Assembly: GCA_018821745.1 (NCBI GenBank)
Contig: JAHJLU010000316.1
Location: 1 to 7,536 of the forward strand
Reading direction: 5' to 3'
Origin: Myxococcota bacterium
Lineage (GTDB): Bacteria > Myxococcota_A > Polyangia > HGW-17
DNA length: 7,536 bases
Of the stretch, positions 1 to 6,786 are shown piece after piece. The notes beneath the pieces are model-generated. The model was not told the origin of the DNA and searched no databases. It worked only from the letters and a program-made list of their open reading frames with translations. The position numbers and the translations under genes are program-made. The stretch's first letter is position 1. Every line of letters starts with the position of its first letter.

Positions 1-1104
1 AAGGGATTGGAACTCAGTAGAAAGCCTGGGGTCGTACCCGAAAAATTCTTCGTTGAGCGCTCTCTCGCAGGGCGCAACGCTCATGCGCAGCACCAGCGTG
101 CGCAGCTCATGCTTCTGAGCCTTGTTGAAGCCATAGCTCTGCGAATAGGAAAAATCCAGTGAGTCATTGTGGGTCAGCAGCAGGATGCCTCTTCCAAAGG
201 GAAGCCTGGTCCGAATGGAGTGCATAAAGGCGAGGAGCAATGAAGCCTCGTCCGTCACCTGATCACCGGCGGCGCCCATCTCATGAAAAAGCAGCTCAAT
301 GTCGTGCTTCTCCCGGCTGGCCGCCATGGCAGAGAATGCATCGTCCTGCATGTTTGCGGGGAGCGCGAGGAGCCGGTTTTTCTCACCCCAGAGCATGATG
401 ACCCATAATATAAGGGTGAGCGACAACAGGGAGAGTGCCCCCAGAGCTGTGGCCAAGGGAGAAAACACCAGGGGCAGGAGAAGAGCGGCGAGGAAGCAGA
501 TCAGGGTGATTAGAGGCAGGAACCGGCGCATGGGGGAGAAGGGCATCTTCTCAACGGAGATATGGTAGACACACTCAGGGTCACCGCGGTGCATACACCG
601 GGGATGGGTCAGCCTGCATGGACCCAGGTGGGTATGGGAGAGAGTAATGAGGGTGCCATGGCGACCCTCGCACTGCCCCAGCTGCTCCTTAACCCCCTCT
701 TTTGACCGCACGCTGACACAGAAGCTGTTTGCTTTTCGATCATCCAGGGTGATTGTATGTCCACGGGTTCCTCGCCTCATTGAGTCTTCAATGGACTGGA
801 AAAAGTTGGAGCGGGGATGCATGAGGCGGTGGAGCCGATTGAATATCCCCGGTTTCTTGTGGGCGACAGCGTGGCATGAGGCTCTGAAGAGGATGTTCTG
901 GGGGAGCCCCTGATCCAGAAGACCTTTGTGGAACCTGTTGAGCGTCTCCTGGGAGAACCATGCCGACTCATTGGTCAGTGCCCGGGAATCGATCCCCGCG
1001 GTCTCCAAAATCGCCGGAACATCAGCCTGGGGGTGCAGCCGCTCGACGCTCTCGATGCAGCTGCGGAAAAGACCGCTGTGGTAAAGCTCGCTTGGGGTTG
1101 TCAC
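1..1104 (-). CDS. Membrane sensor protein, V4R-like + 2 TM + GAF-like (partial, C-terminus off window)
   Basis: An open frame of 368 codons runs from GTG at 1104 leftward to the window edge without a stop, so the C-terminus is missing. Residues 1-185 form a soluble N-terminal region. It ends in a Cys/His-rich motif (HTHLGPCRLTHPRCMHRGD, then PEC at 176-178) that resembles the closing part of V4R-type small-molecule-binding domains. Residues about 194-239 contain two hydrophobic segments separated by a short turn, so the N- and C-terminal parts probably both face the cytoplasm. Residues about 278-368 look like the start of a GAF domain, with an ILLLTHNDSLDF strand followed by a YSQSYGF element. 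The missing part may carry an output module such as a histidine kinase, cyclase, GGDEF or phosphatase domain; this cannot be seen. GTG is preferred as start because GAGG lies 11 bases upstream. A better Shine-Dalgarno (AGGAGGG, 1134-1128) is too far from GTG and would fit only an in-frame AUA at 1122. The gene is divergent from the sigma factor gene. The reading frame is solid; the domain names are by pattern only. Confidence 0.8.
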   Translation of the reverse strand, partial: MTTPSELYHSGLFRSCIESVERLHPQADVPAILETAGIDSRALTNESAWFSQETLNRFHKGLLDQGLPQNILFRASCHAVAHKKPGIFNRLHRLMHPRSNFFQSIEDSMRRGTRGHTITLDDRKANSFCVSVRSKEGVKEQLGQCEGRHGTLITLSHTHLGPCRLTHPRCMHRGDPECVYHISVEKMPFSPMRRFLPLITLICFLAALLLPLVFSPLATALGALSLLSLTLILWVIMLWGEKNRLLALPANMQDDAFSAMAASREKHDIELLFHEMGAAGDQVTDEASLLLAFMHSIRTRLPFGRGILLLTHNDSLDFSYSQSYGFNKAQKHELRTLVLRMSVAPCERALNEEFFGYDPRLSTEFQSL

Positions 1105-1166
1105 ACTCAGACAATCCTCTATTTATGCCCTCCTGTCAAAGTATTGGAGGTTGTCTGGGTGGCAAG

Positions 1167-1235
1167 GCCGGTAACTGCAGCGAGGTGGCCATAGGGTGAA
1201 AAGATCATGCGATTTTCTGACACCTGTTTACCGGC
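1167..1235. repeat. Inverted repeat GCCGGTAA / TTACCGGC in the divergent intergenic region
   Basis: GCCGGTAA at 1167-1174 is matched by a perfect 8-base inverted copy, TTACCGGC, at 1228-1235, with 53 bases between the arms. The right arm lies inside the spacer of the candidate sigma-gene promoter. A third CCGGT core occurs at 1288-1292, within a small palindrome CGGT-GATG-ACCG (1289-1300) just before the sigma gene. The arms could be operator half sites for a regulator acting on both divergent genes. Short matches of this size can also occur by chance in GC-rich DNA. Confidence 0.3.
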
Positions 1236-1245
1236 TCAGTAATTT
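1217..1245 (+). promoter_or_regulatory. Candidate sigma-70-type promoter for the sigma / anti-sigma operon
   Basis: CTGACA (1217-1222) and TAATTT (1240-1245) are separated by 17 bases and fit a housekeeping -35/-10 pair. Transcription would start near 1252, giving an untranslated leader of about 75 bases before the ATG at 1329. No clear ECF-type promoter (GGAAC near -35 with a GTC or CGT core near -10) was seen upstream, so autoregulation by the encoded sigma factor is not evident by eye. The rest of the 224-base divergent region (1105-1328) shows no gene. Confidence 0.35.
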
Positions 1246-1328
1246 CAGGTATTTAAAACTATCGTGAAAAATTTGTTCACACTTTGGCCGGTGATGACCG
1301 CAAAGGGGTAGAACGGAAGAAAACTGCC

Positions 1329-1976
1329 ATGGAAATAAAAATAACAACACTCATAGAGGACGGCAATCACGAGCGGGCGCTCTCCCTGATGACCGACGCC
1401 TATGCGAAACAAATCGGCCGGTTCTGTACCGGACTGGTCGGGTCGCCCTCTGAAGCGGAAGATCTTCTCCAGGAGACCTTCATTCAAGCCTGGACAGCGC
1501 TCCCCCACTACCGGGCTGAATCAAGTGTCCGTGCCTGGCTCTATGGTATCGCCAGAAAGGTGTGCGCGAGCCACCTCAGAAAGCGGGACCGGCGCTCCAC
1601 CTTACTGAGAAGGTTCTTCTCGGGTGGAGGAGAAGAGGACACAACAACGGGTGAGGGTGCCGATCGGGTTGCGCGATCGGAGACCCGGACCATCATCAAT
1701 CGGGCTCTCATGAGACTGAAACCCAAACTCCGGGAAGCGGTGCTGCTCCAATATCAGGCAGAGATGCAGACCAGCGAGATAGCGGAAATCTTGGGAATCA
1801 GTCCAGCCAATGCCCGAAAGAGGGTGTCTCTGGGAATCGGAGAGCTCCGAGAATTGCTCAGACCAGTTCTCATGGAGCCAACAAAGGATGACAAAGGAGC
1901 GTGTGAAAATGAAAACGAAGAATCAGTGCAAGCGTATAGTGGACCTCGTCTCGTCAAACCCCGAGAGGGCGACTGA
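1329..1976 (+). CDS. ECF-type RNA polymerase sigma-70 family sigma factor
   Basis: This 215-residue protein has the two-domain layout of extracytoplasmic-function sigma factors. Region 2 spans about residues 21-86 and includes the hallmark SEAEDLLQETFIQAW stretch (41-55), which in the family contacts core polymerase and the -10 element, and the RAWLYGIARKV helix (68-78). Region 4 spans about 124-178 and contains the helix-turn-helix TSEIAEILGISPANARKRVS (148-167) that reads the -35 element. A glycine- and charge-rich linker (about 88-120) separates them. The tail from about 183 is charged, lies outside the sigma fold, and its last 22 residues are encoded where the next gene overlaps. ATG at 1329 is chosen because GGAAG at 1315-1319 lies nine bases upstream; an in-frame TTG at 1284 has no ribosome binding site and would add residues unlike the family. 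The next gene begins with a zinc anti-sigma motif, so this sigma factor is probably held inactive at the membrane until a signal is received. Which genes it controls cannot be told from this window. Confidence 0.95.
   Translation: MEIKITTLIEDGNHERALSLMTDAYAKQIGRFCTGLVGSPSEAEDLLQETFIQAWTALPHYRAESSVRAWLYGIARKVCASHLRKRDRRSTLLRRFFSGGGEEDTTTGEGADRVARSETRTIINRALMRLKPKLREAVLLQYQAEMQTSEIAEILGISPANARKRVSLGIGELRELLRPVLMEPTKDDKGACENENEESVQAYSGPRLVKPREGD
1893..1899 (+). promoter_or_regulatory. Ribosome binding site that sets the start of the anti-sigma/VIT/VWA gene
   Basis: AAAGGAG lies nine bases before ATG 1909, an ideal spacing. It sits inside the sigma factor coding sequence. In-frame ATGs at 1810 and 1888 would give longer products, but neither has such a site and the added residues would lie ahead of a normally terminal zinc motif. 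Confidence 0.8.
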
Positions 1977-4900
1977 TCTCCCCGAGGAGCTCATGGAGCA
2001 TGTGGGCCGGTGCGCGGCGTGCCAGGTTGAAGTGCAGGCGGCGAAAAAGCTCGCTGGTCTTCTCAAGAACGCGGGTGGCGAGTTTTCCCTCTCCATCTCT
2101 CCGCGAGAGCTGGCCAACCGTGCCAGAGCGGGCAGACCCCACAAGCAGGCCAGTGAAGGCGGCTGGCTGAAATTTGTCTATGTGCCCCTGGGGGTGGCCG
2201 CCGTGGCAGCCATGGTCACGCTCTTTATTGTCAAGCCATGGAGCGCAGGGGAGACCAGGCGGGATCCCGGTACTACGACCGCAAAGTCCGCGGTGTCCAA
2301 CAGGCTTGTTGTCCGGGAGCTCACTATTATTGATGCGGCAGGCACGAAAAAGAGAGTTGCACCTACGGGAAATCTGCTGACCACCCGGAGGGGTGAGCGC
2401 GCCATGGCCCTGCTCTCCGATGACACGACGCTGTGGCTGAACCGGCAGTCACAGGTGAGCCTGAGCGCAAGCGAAGATCGCAAGATGGAGCTGCTGGGCG
2501 GTGAGGTGTTTCTCGACGTCGTGCGGCAGGGAAGTCTGCCGCCCCTCGTGGTGAAGGTTCCCTCCGGGAGGGTTCAGGTAGTGGGAACCAGACTCAATAT
2601 TAACGCACGCAAAGACGTGGCGGTGGTTGATGTGCTCCGTGGCAAGGTCATGGTACGGTCCGGCGGGCAGAGCGTCGCGGTGAGCAAGGGCGGTGAGGCG
2701 GTGATGATTCGGGATCGGGCGCCGCTGCTTCAGGCGGCTGCGGATCTGGGGACGGTAATGGAGTGGACCTCCGAGAACAAAGGCGAGGTGGTTCAGAGCG
2801 GGTTTGGCGCGCTCAAGGCCAAAAAGCCCGGTGAACAGAAGAACACGGAACAGGCCCTCAGGCTTATCGAACACAGCGTCAAGGTGAAGATCCAGGGACG
2901 CATCGTGCGGACCGAAGTGGAGGAAGAGTTCCACAACGACACGGCCACCACCATGGAGGGGATCTACAGCTTCCCCCTCCCCGCGGACGCAAAAATAGCG
3001 GGGCTTGATCTGGTCGTGGACGGCAAGTGGGAGCACGGCGCCATGGTGGAGCGCTCCCGTGGCGACAAGATCTGGGCCGGTGTTATCAGAAACGCGACCC
3101 CACGAAAAAAACATAAATCAAACATCGAATATATCTGGGTGCCAGGTCCCTGGCGTGATCCCGCCCTCCTTAACTGGAAACAGGGGAGCGACTTTGAGTT
3201 GAAGATATTCCCCATCCCCGCCAAGGGTTCCCGGCGGGTACGCATCGCCTACACCCAGGTGCTCAAGCCAATCCCGGGGGGCAGACGGTATGTGTTGCCG
3301 CTGGCTCAATCTGCGGACGGCAAGGCGGCCACGGAGCGCTTCCGTTTTGAGGCCAGCGTCGGTGGATTTGACAGCGCCGATGATCTGCGGGTGACCCCCT
3401 ATGAAATGAAGAGCGAGACCATAGGCAAGAGCGTCGTCCTGAAGATGGACGTCCCTGATTTCGCGCCCAAGGGTGACATTGTGGTTGATGTTCCATCGAA
3501 AAAGCCGGACCAGGAGCTCTTCGCCTACGCCTACCGGAAGCCTGGAGACGACAAGGGATACGCCATGATCGCCCTGAAGCCCCGCCTGCCATTCCTGGTG
3601 GAGACCCAGGGCCTTGATCTGCTCCTGGTGGTGGATACCTCCTACAGTATCCAGAAGACCAGACTGGAGCGGGCCGCGCGGCTGGTGGAGCTTATGTCCA
3701 CGGAGCTGGGCAACAAGAGCCGCGTCGCCGTCATGACCTGCGCCTCCACATGCAAGGTGCAGGGGACGCCCTTCATTCATCCTGACAAGAGCACGGCCAA
3801 GACCCTTCGAGACACTATTCTTGCGCAGCGCAGCCTCGGGAGCACCCGCCTCTCCCATATGATGGAGCAGGCGGCGGCGGTCCTGAAAAAACATGGAATC
3901 ACGGGCAAAAACGCCCGAATTATATATATGGGTGATGGAGTCCCCACGGTGGGGGAACTGGACGCGGTTCGGCTCGCAACCAAAGCCGGCGACGTACTCA
4001 GGGGGGTGAGGCTCACGACCGTGGGACTCGGTGGAACGGTGGACGAGGTGACCATGCGTGCTATGGCCCGAGCATGCGGGGGCGCCTTTGTCAACCCGGT
4101 TCCGGGGACCAGTCTGCGGAATGTGGCCTACCGCATCCTTCAGCGCCAGTGGGGACATCCATTACGCAACACATCACTCACACTTCCCGAAGGAGCCGTC
4201 CAGGTGGCTCCCGGGAAGTTGGGGGATGTGTGGCCCGGAGAAGAGCGACTGGTCGCCTTCCGCCTGGACAAGAACAAAGTAGCGGGTGAGGTGATCCTCA
4301 AGGGCAAACTGGAGACCGGGGATTTCACCCGCACCTATAAAGTGACCCTCAGACCCGAACTCTCTGCGGGGAACGCCTTTTTACCCAGGATGTGGGCAGA
4401 GCGGCGGATAGACAGTCTCAGCGGGTCCAAGGGTGAGAAGGCCCGGGAAGAGATCGTGAAAATCTCCCGCAAGCACCATGTCTTAAGCCGATACACCAGC
4501 CTTATCGTCCTTGAGAGCGCCGCCATGGCCAAGGCTTTTGGTGTTGAAGACACCCGCCCTTCCGTGGAGTGGAGCGGGGAGGCGGCCACGGAGGAGTCCG
4601 CAGTGGAATCTCCCATGGACAGTCTCGCGGGAGGCAGTGGCGGTTTCACCAAAGACTTCAGGTCAGCACCCCGCAAGGCGTCCCGACGGCCCAGCTCCAT
4701 GGGTGCACTCTCGAGCAAACCCCGTAGCTTTATGGATGACGAGATGCCCCGGCGCGAGAGGTTCAGGCGCCGTCGCCCGGGAAGCTTCGTGGCCATGCGG
4801 AAGGTGTGGTATCGCGTGGCGACAGTGGTCCGTTACCCCGGTCCCCAGGCCGAAGATTGGAGCGGCCTGAAACGAGCTGAGTTGAAACGCAGCGAAAATG

Positions 4901-5688
4901 CACAGTCCCGGGAACGCAATCGGGACCTGGTGCGGGCGCTCATTAAAATGGGCGAGCTGGACAAAGCCGAGAAGATAGCCAATCACTGGCTCTCCAAGGA
5001 CAGACTGGACGCGGGAGCCCTGGTGGAGCTGTCGAGTATCGCCGCATTGCGGGGTGACACGGAGCTGGGCACCCTCTATCTGGACTCGGCCCTGGATGTG
5101 GACCCGCGCAACAAGGCGGCCCACACACGGATGTTCCAGGTGTACCGCGCCGCCGGTAATTTCAGCATGATGTGCGACCACGCCATTGCCCGCAGTATTC
5201 TCGACGGTACCAATATGGACTTCGCGGTGGAGGCGACCCGCTGTGATCACGACAAGGCACGTCACTTCGGGAAGCTCTCAAAGCACCTCAAAAAAAGAGC
5301 GGAGAATCTGGTTCTCAAGGCCACAAACCAGGGGAACATGTGGGAACGTCTCATGCTGGATGCCAGCTGGGAGACAAATACGGATCTGGATCTTGTGGTG
5401 ATATCGCCCAGCGGTCGAGTCATCTCCTGGCTGGGTGGTGCAAAACGGACCAAAACCAAAGGAGTCAAGAGCACTTCTGCAGAAAAACTCTCGGTCTCCC
5501 TGGAGGAAAATGGAAAATATACCATCCTGGCCGTGGCCCAAAAGGGCCACACCGGCCGGGTGAAAGGGACCCTGAAGATCAGTTCCTATAACGCCTTCAA
5601 GGCCTACCCCTTTGACTTCACCGGCCAGAGCGTCCGCGTGGCTGAGGTCTCCATTCGCTCAAAATTCCGATACGAGCGGGTCCGCTAG
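1909..5688 (+). CDS. Transmembrane zinc anti-sigma factor fused to FecR, VIT, VWA, TPR-like and C-terminal beta domains
   Basis: This 1259-residue protein combines several modules. Residues 1-55 form an anti-sigma zinc motif with C7, H31, C35 and C38 (C-x23-H-x3-C-x2-C), matching the ligand spacing known for RsrA/ChrR-type anti-sigma factors. A single membrane helix lies at about 88-108 (FVYVPLGVAAVAAMVTLFIV), placing the zinc module in the cytoplasm and the remainder outside the inner membrane. A FecR domain spans about 149-270 (GERAMALLSDDTTLWLN; LLGGEVFLDV; VVGTRLNIN). A VIT domain follows at about 315-455, with the hallmark EGIYSFPLP at 350-358 and a FPIPAKGSRRVRIAYTQVL end. A VWA domain at about 568-745 has a complete MIDAS: D576, S578, S580, T646 and D676. 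The post-VWA segment typical of bacterial VIT/VWA proteins ends in LSRYTSLIVLES (859-870). A Ser/Arg-rich linker (about 900-965), TPR-like helices (about 1003-1085) and a beta domain (about 1145-1235, with TDLDLVVISPSGR, DUF2135-like) complete it. It probably controls the overlapping sigma factor gene product while acting as an envelope sensor or adhesion scaffold. The signal and ligand are unknown. Confidence 0.92.
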   Translation: MKTKNQCKRIVDLVSSNPERATDLPEELMEHVGRCAACQVEVQAAKKLAGLLKNAGGEFSLSISPRELANRARAGRPHKQASEGGWLKFVYVPLGVAAVAAMVTLFIVKPWSAGETRRDPGTTTAKSAVSNRLVVRELTIIDAAGTKKRVAPTGNLLTTRRGERAMALLSDDTTLWLNRQSQVSLSASEDRKMELLGGEVFLDVVRQGSLPPLVVKVPSGRVQVVGTRLNINARKDVAVVDVLRGKVMVRSGGQSVAVSKGGEAVMIRDRAPLLQAAADLGTVMEWTSENKGEVVQSGFGALKAKKPGEQKNTEQALRLIEHSVKVKIQGRIVRTEVEEEFHNDTATTMEGIYSFPLPADAKIAGLDLVVDGKWEHGAMVERSRGDKIWAGVIRNATPRKKHKSNIEYIWVPGPWRDPALLNWKQGSDFELKIFPIPAKGSRRVRIAYTQVLKPIPGGRRYVLPLAQSADGKAATERFRFEASVGGFDSADDLRVTPYEMKSETIGKSVVLKMDVPDFAPKGDIVVDVPSKKPDQELFAYAYRKPGDDKGYAMIALKPRLPFLVETQGLDLLLVVDTSYSIQKTRLERAARLVELMSTELGNKSRVAVMTCASTCKVQGTPFIHPDKSTAKTLRDTILAQRSLGSTRLSHMMEQAAAVLKKHGITGKNARIIYMGDGVPTVGELDAVRLATKAGDVLRGVRLTTVGLGGTVDEVTMRAMARACGGAFVNPVPGTSLRNVAYRILQRQWGHPLRNTSLTLPEGAVQVAPGKLGDVWPGEERLVAFRLDKNKVAGEVILKGKLETGDFTRTYKVTLRPELSAGNAFLPRMWAERRIDSLSGSKGEKAREEIVKISRKHHVLSRYTSLIVLESAAMAKAFGVEDTRPSVEWSGEAATEESAVESPMDSLAGGSGGFTKDFRSAPRKASRRPSSMGALSSKPRSFMDDEMPRRERFRRRRPGSFVAMRKVWYRVATVVRYPGPQAEDWSGLKRAELKRSENAQSRERNRDLVRALIKMGELDKAEKIANHWLSKDRLDAGALVELSSIAALRGDTELGTLYLDSALDVDPRNKAAHTRMFQVYRAAGNFSMMCDHAIARSILDGTNMDFAVEATRCDHDKARHFGKLSKHLKKRAENLVLKATNQGNMWERLMLDASWETNTDLDLVVISPSGRVISWLGGAKRTKTKGVKSTSAEKLSVSLEENGKYTILAVAQKGHTGRVKGTLKISSYNAFKAYPFDFTGQSVRVAEVSIRSKFRYERVR

Positions 5689-5725
5689 TGCAATACCCCC
5701 GGATTTCTTCTTCCCACATCAATTT

Positions 5726-5754
5726 TTGACCTGGCCTGGTTTTTCGACTACCCT
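5726..5754 (+). promoter_or_regulatory. Candidate promoter for the SIMPL gene
   Basis: TTGACC (5726-5731) and TACCCT (5749-5754) are 17 bases apart in the 128-base gap after the long gene. The -35 is good and the -10 is weak. The gap holds no obvious hairpin terminator, so read-through from the upstream operon is also possible. Confidence 0.3.
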
Positions 5755-5803
5755 TATATTCAGGAAAGTTCCATGGAGAATGGAGGGTGGTTTCGCCACA
5801 CTC

Positions 5804-5810
5804 AAAGGAG
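5804..5810 (+). promoter_or_regulatory. Ribosome binding site that sets the SIMPL gene start
   Basis: AAAGGAG ends six bases before GTG 5817. This favours GTG 5817 over the in-frame GTG at 5787, which would read straight through the ribosome binding site and add ten residues. Confidence 0.75.
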
Positions 5811-5816
5811 ATAATT

Positions 5817-6581
5817 GTGAAAGTACAGCCAAAATCATTTATTTCATTGGTCAGTTATTTCATCATAGGAGTCGCGGTGATCGTGTCCACTGTGGTGGCG
5901 GCCTCGGCATGGAAGTCTGTGAAAAATCGGCCCAAGGAGCGCACTATCAAGGTCACGGGATCCGCCAAGCGTCGTATTGTCTCTGATCGTATCGGGTGGA
6001 CCGCGACCATGACCGTCACCAACATGGATCGAACCACCGCCTACAAAGAGCTCTCCGCCAATGTGGTGAAGGCGTTGGACTATCTGAAATCCAAAGGTAT
6101 CAAAGAGAAGCAGATCTCCGTGAGCGCCGCAACCTTCCACGAGAAACACGAGACCGAGTACCACGGGACGGGGACTGAGCGGGTCGAGAAGTCGGTGTTC
6201 AAGGGATACACCACCCGCCAGACCATCACCGTGGAATCCAGCGAAGTTCTCAAGGTGGAAAAGATCAGCCGGGAAATCACATCGCTGCTCGAGCAGGGGA
6301 TCGCCATCTACTCTTCGGCGCCCCGGTACTACTATACGAAAATTGGCGAGTTGAAGATCACCATGCTCGCCGAGGCTTCCGGGGATGCCAGGAATCGCGC
6401 CCAGAATATTGTCTCCAAGGCCGACAACACCAGCCTCGGGAGGCTCAAAAAGGCCACCATGGGGATCATCAATATCAATCCCGCCAACTCGACCTCCGTG
6501 GCATGGGATGGAAACAACGACGTGACCTCCCTGGAAAAAGACATCATCACCATTGTCCACGCCGAGTATTTCCTCGACTGA
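5817..6581 (+). CDS. Membrane-anchored SIMPL (DUF541) domain protein
   Basis: The 254-residue product starts with a short basic segment and one hydrophobic helix at about residues 8-31 (FISLVSYFIIGVAVIVSTVV), which is either a signal anchor or an uncleaved signal peptide. The remainder (about 42-254) matches the SIMPL/DUF541 family: the opening strand RTIKVTGSAKRRIVSDRIGW (42-61), a helix TAYKELSANVVKALDYLKSKGI, the strand KQISVSAATF, YTTRQTITVE (131-140), and the helix AEASGDARNRAQNIVSKAD (185-203). The family forms an extracytoplasmic beta-rich fold. Its biochemical role is generally undefined, although members occur in periplasmic, oxidative-stress-related and signalling contexts. No cysteine is present, so there is no lipobox or disulfide. 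The start is GTG with a strong ribosome binding site. Like the upstream protein it is placed in the envelope, but the 128-base gap and separate promoter candidate mean co-transcription is not assured. Confidence 0.9.
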   Translation: MKVQPKSFISLVSYFIIGVAVIVSTVVAASAWKSVKNRPKERTIKVTGSAKRRIVSDRIGWTATMTVTNMDRTTAYKELSANVVKALDYLKSKGIKEKQISVSAATFHEKHETEYHGTGTERVEKSVFKGYTTRQTITVESSEVLKVEKISREITSLLEQGIAIYSSAPRYYYTKIGELKITMLAEASGDARNRAQNIVSKADNTSLGRLKKATMGIININPANSTSVAWDGNNDVTSLEKDIITIVHAEYFLD

Positions 6582-6772
6582 GGGAGCTTTCCTGTATCCC
6601 ATATCCATTGAGTCAGGGGGCTTTGTCCAAATCAAGGAGGGTGTCATCTCCACTAAATGGAAAAATATTGCAACAGGTATGGCACACTTCCGAAAAGAAC
6701 AGTATGCCCGGCGAGCCTGTATCAATAATGGAGGCTCCGACCCGGGTCCATTTTTCCGGGGTACTCCCCGTT

Positions 6773-6778
6773 GGAGGG
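6773..6778 (+). promoter_or_regulatory. Ribosome binding site that sets the start of the right-edge gene
   Basis: GGAGGG lies eight bases before ATG 6787. The frame remains open upstream, and an in-frame ATG at 6679 exists, but no ribosome binding site is seen in front of that one. Confidence 0.65.
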
Positions 6779-6786
6779 AACACGGT

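Noticed and set aside
299..1199. Several short plus-strand frames in the left part
   Set aside because: They are opposite a continuous 368-codon minus-strand frame with membrane helices and domain-like motifs; none shows family features.
1284..1328. Upstream TTG start for the sigma factor
   Set aside because: It adds 15 charged residues unlike family N-termini and has no ribosome binding site; ATG 1329 has one.
2449..3114. Antisense open frame (221 codons) opposite the FecR/VIT region
   Set aside because: Shadow of the coding strand; no motif and no ribosome binding site.
3118..4158. Long antisense open frame (346 codons) within the VWA-encoding region
   Set aside because: It lies opposite a frame with clear VIT and VWA motifs, its translation shows no recognisable motif, and long antisense frames are expected in GC-rich genes.
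4663..5265. Antisense open frame (200 codons) opposite the linker and TPR-like region
   Set aside because: Shadow of the coding strand; composition is explained by complementing the Arg- and Leu-rich plus-strand codons.
6657..6728. Small frame of 23 codons starting with ATG after AAGGAGGG
   Set aside because: The Shine-Dalgarno is 15 bases from the ATG, too far for efficient initiation, and the peptide shows nothing recognisable.
6582..6786. Possible terminator after the SIMPL gene
   Set aside because: No stable stem followed by a T run was found; GGGAGC/GCTTTCC-like pairing is too short.
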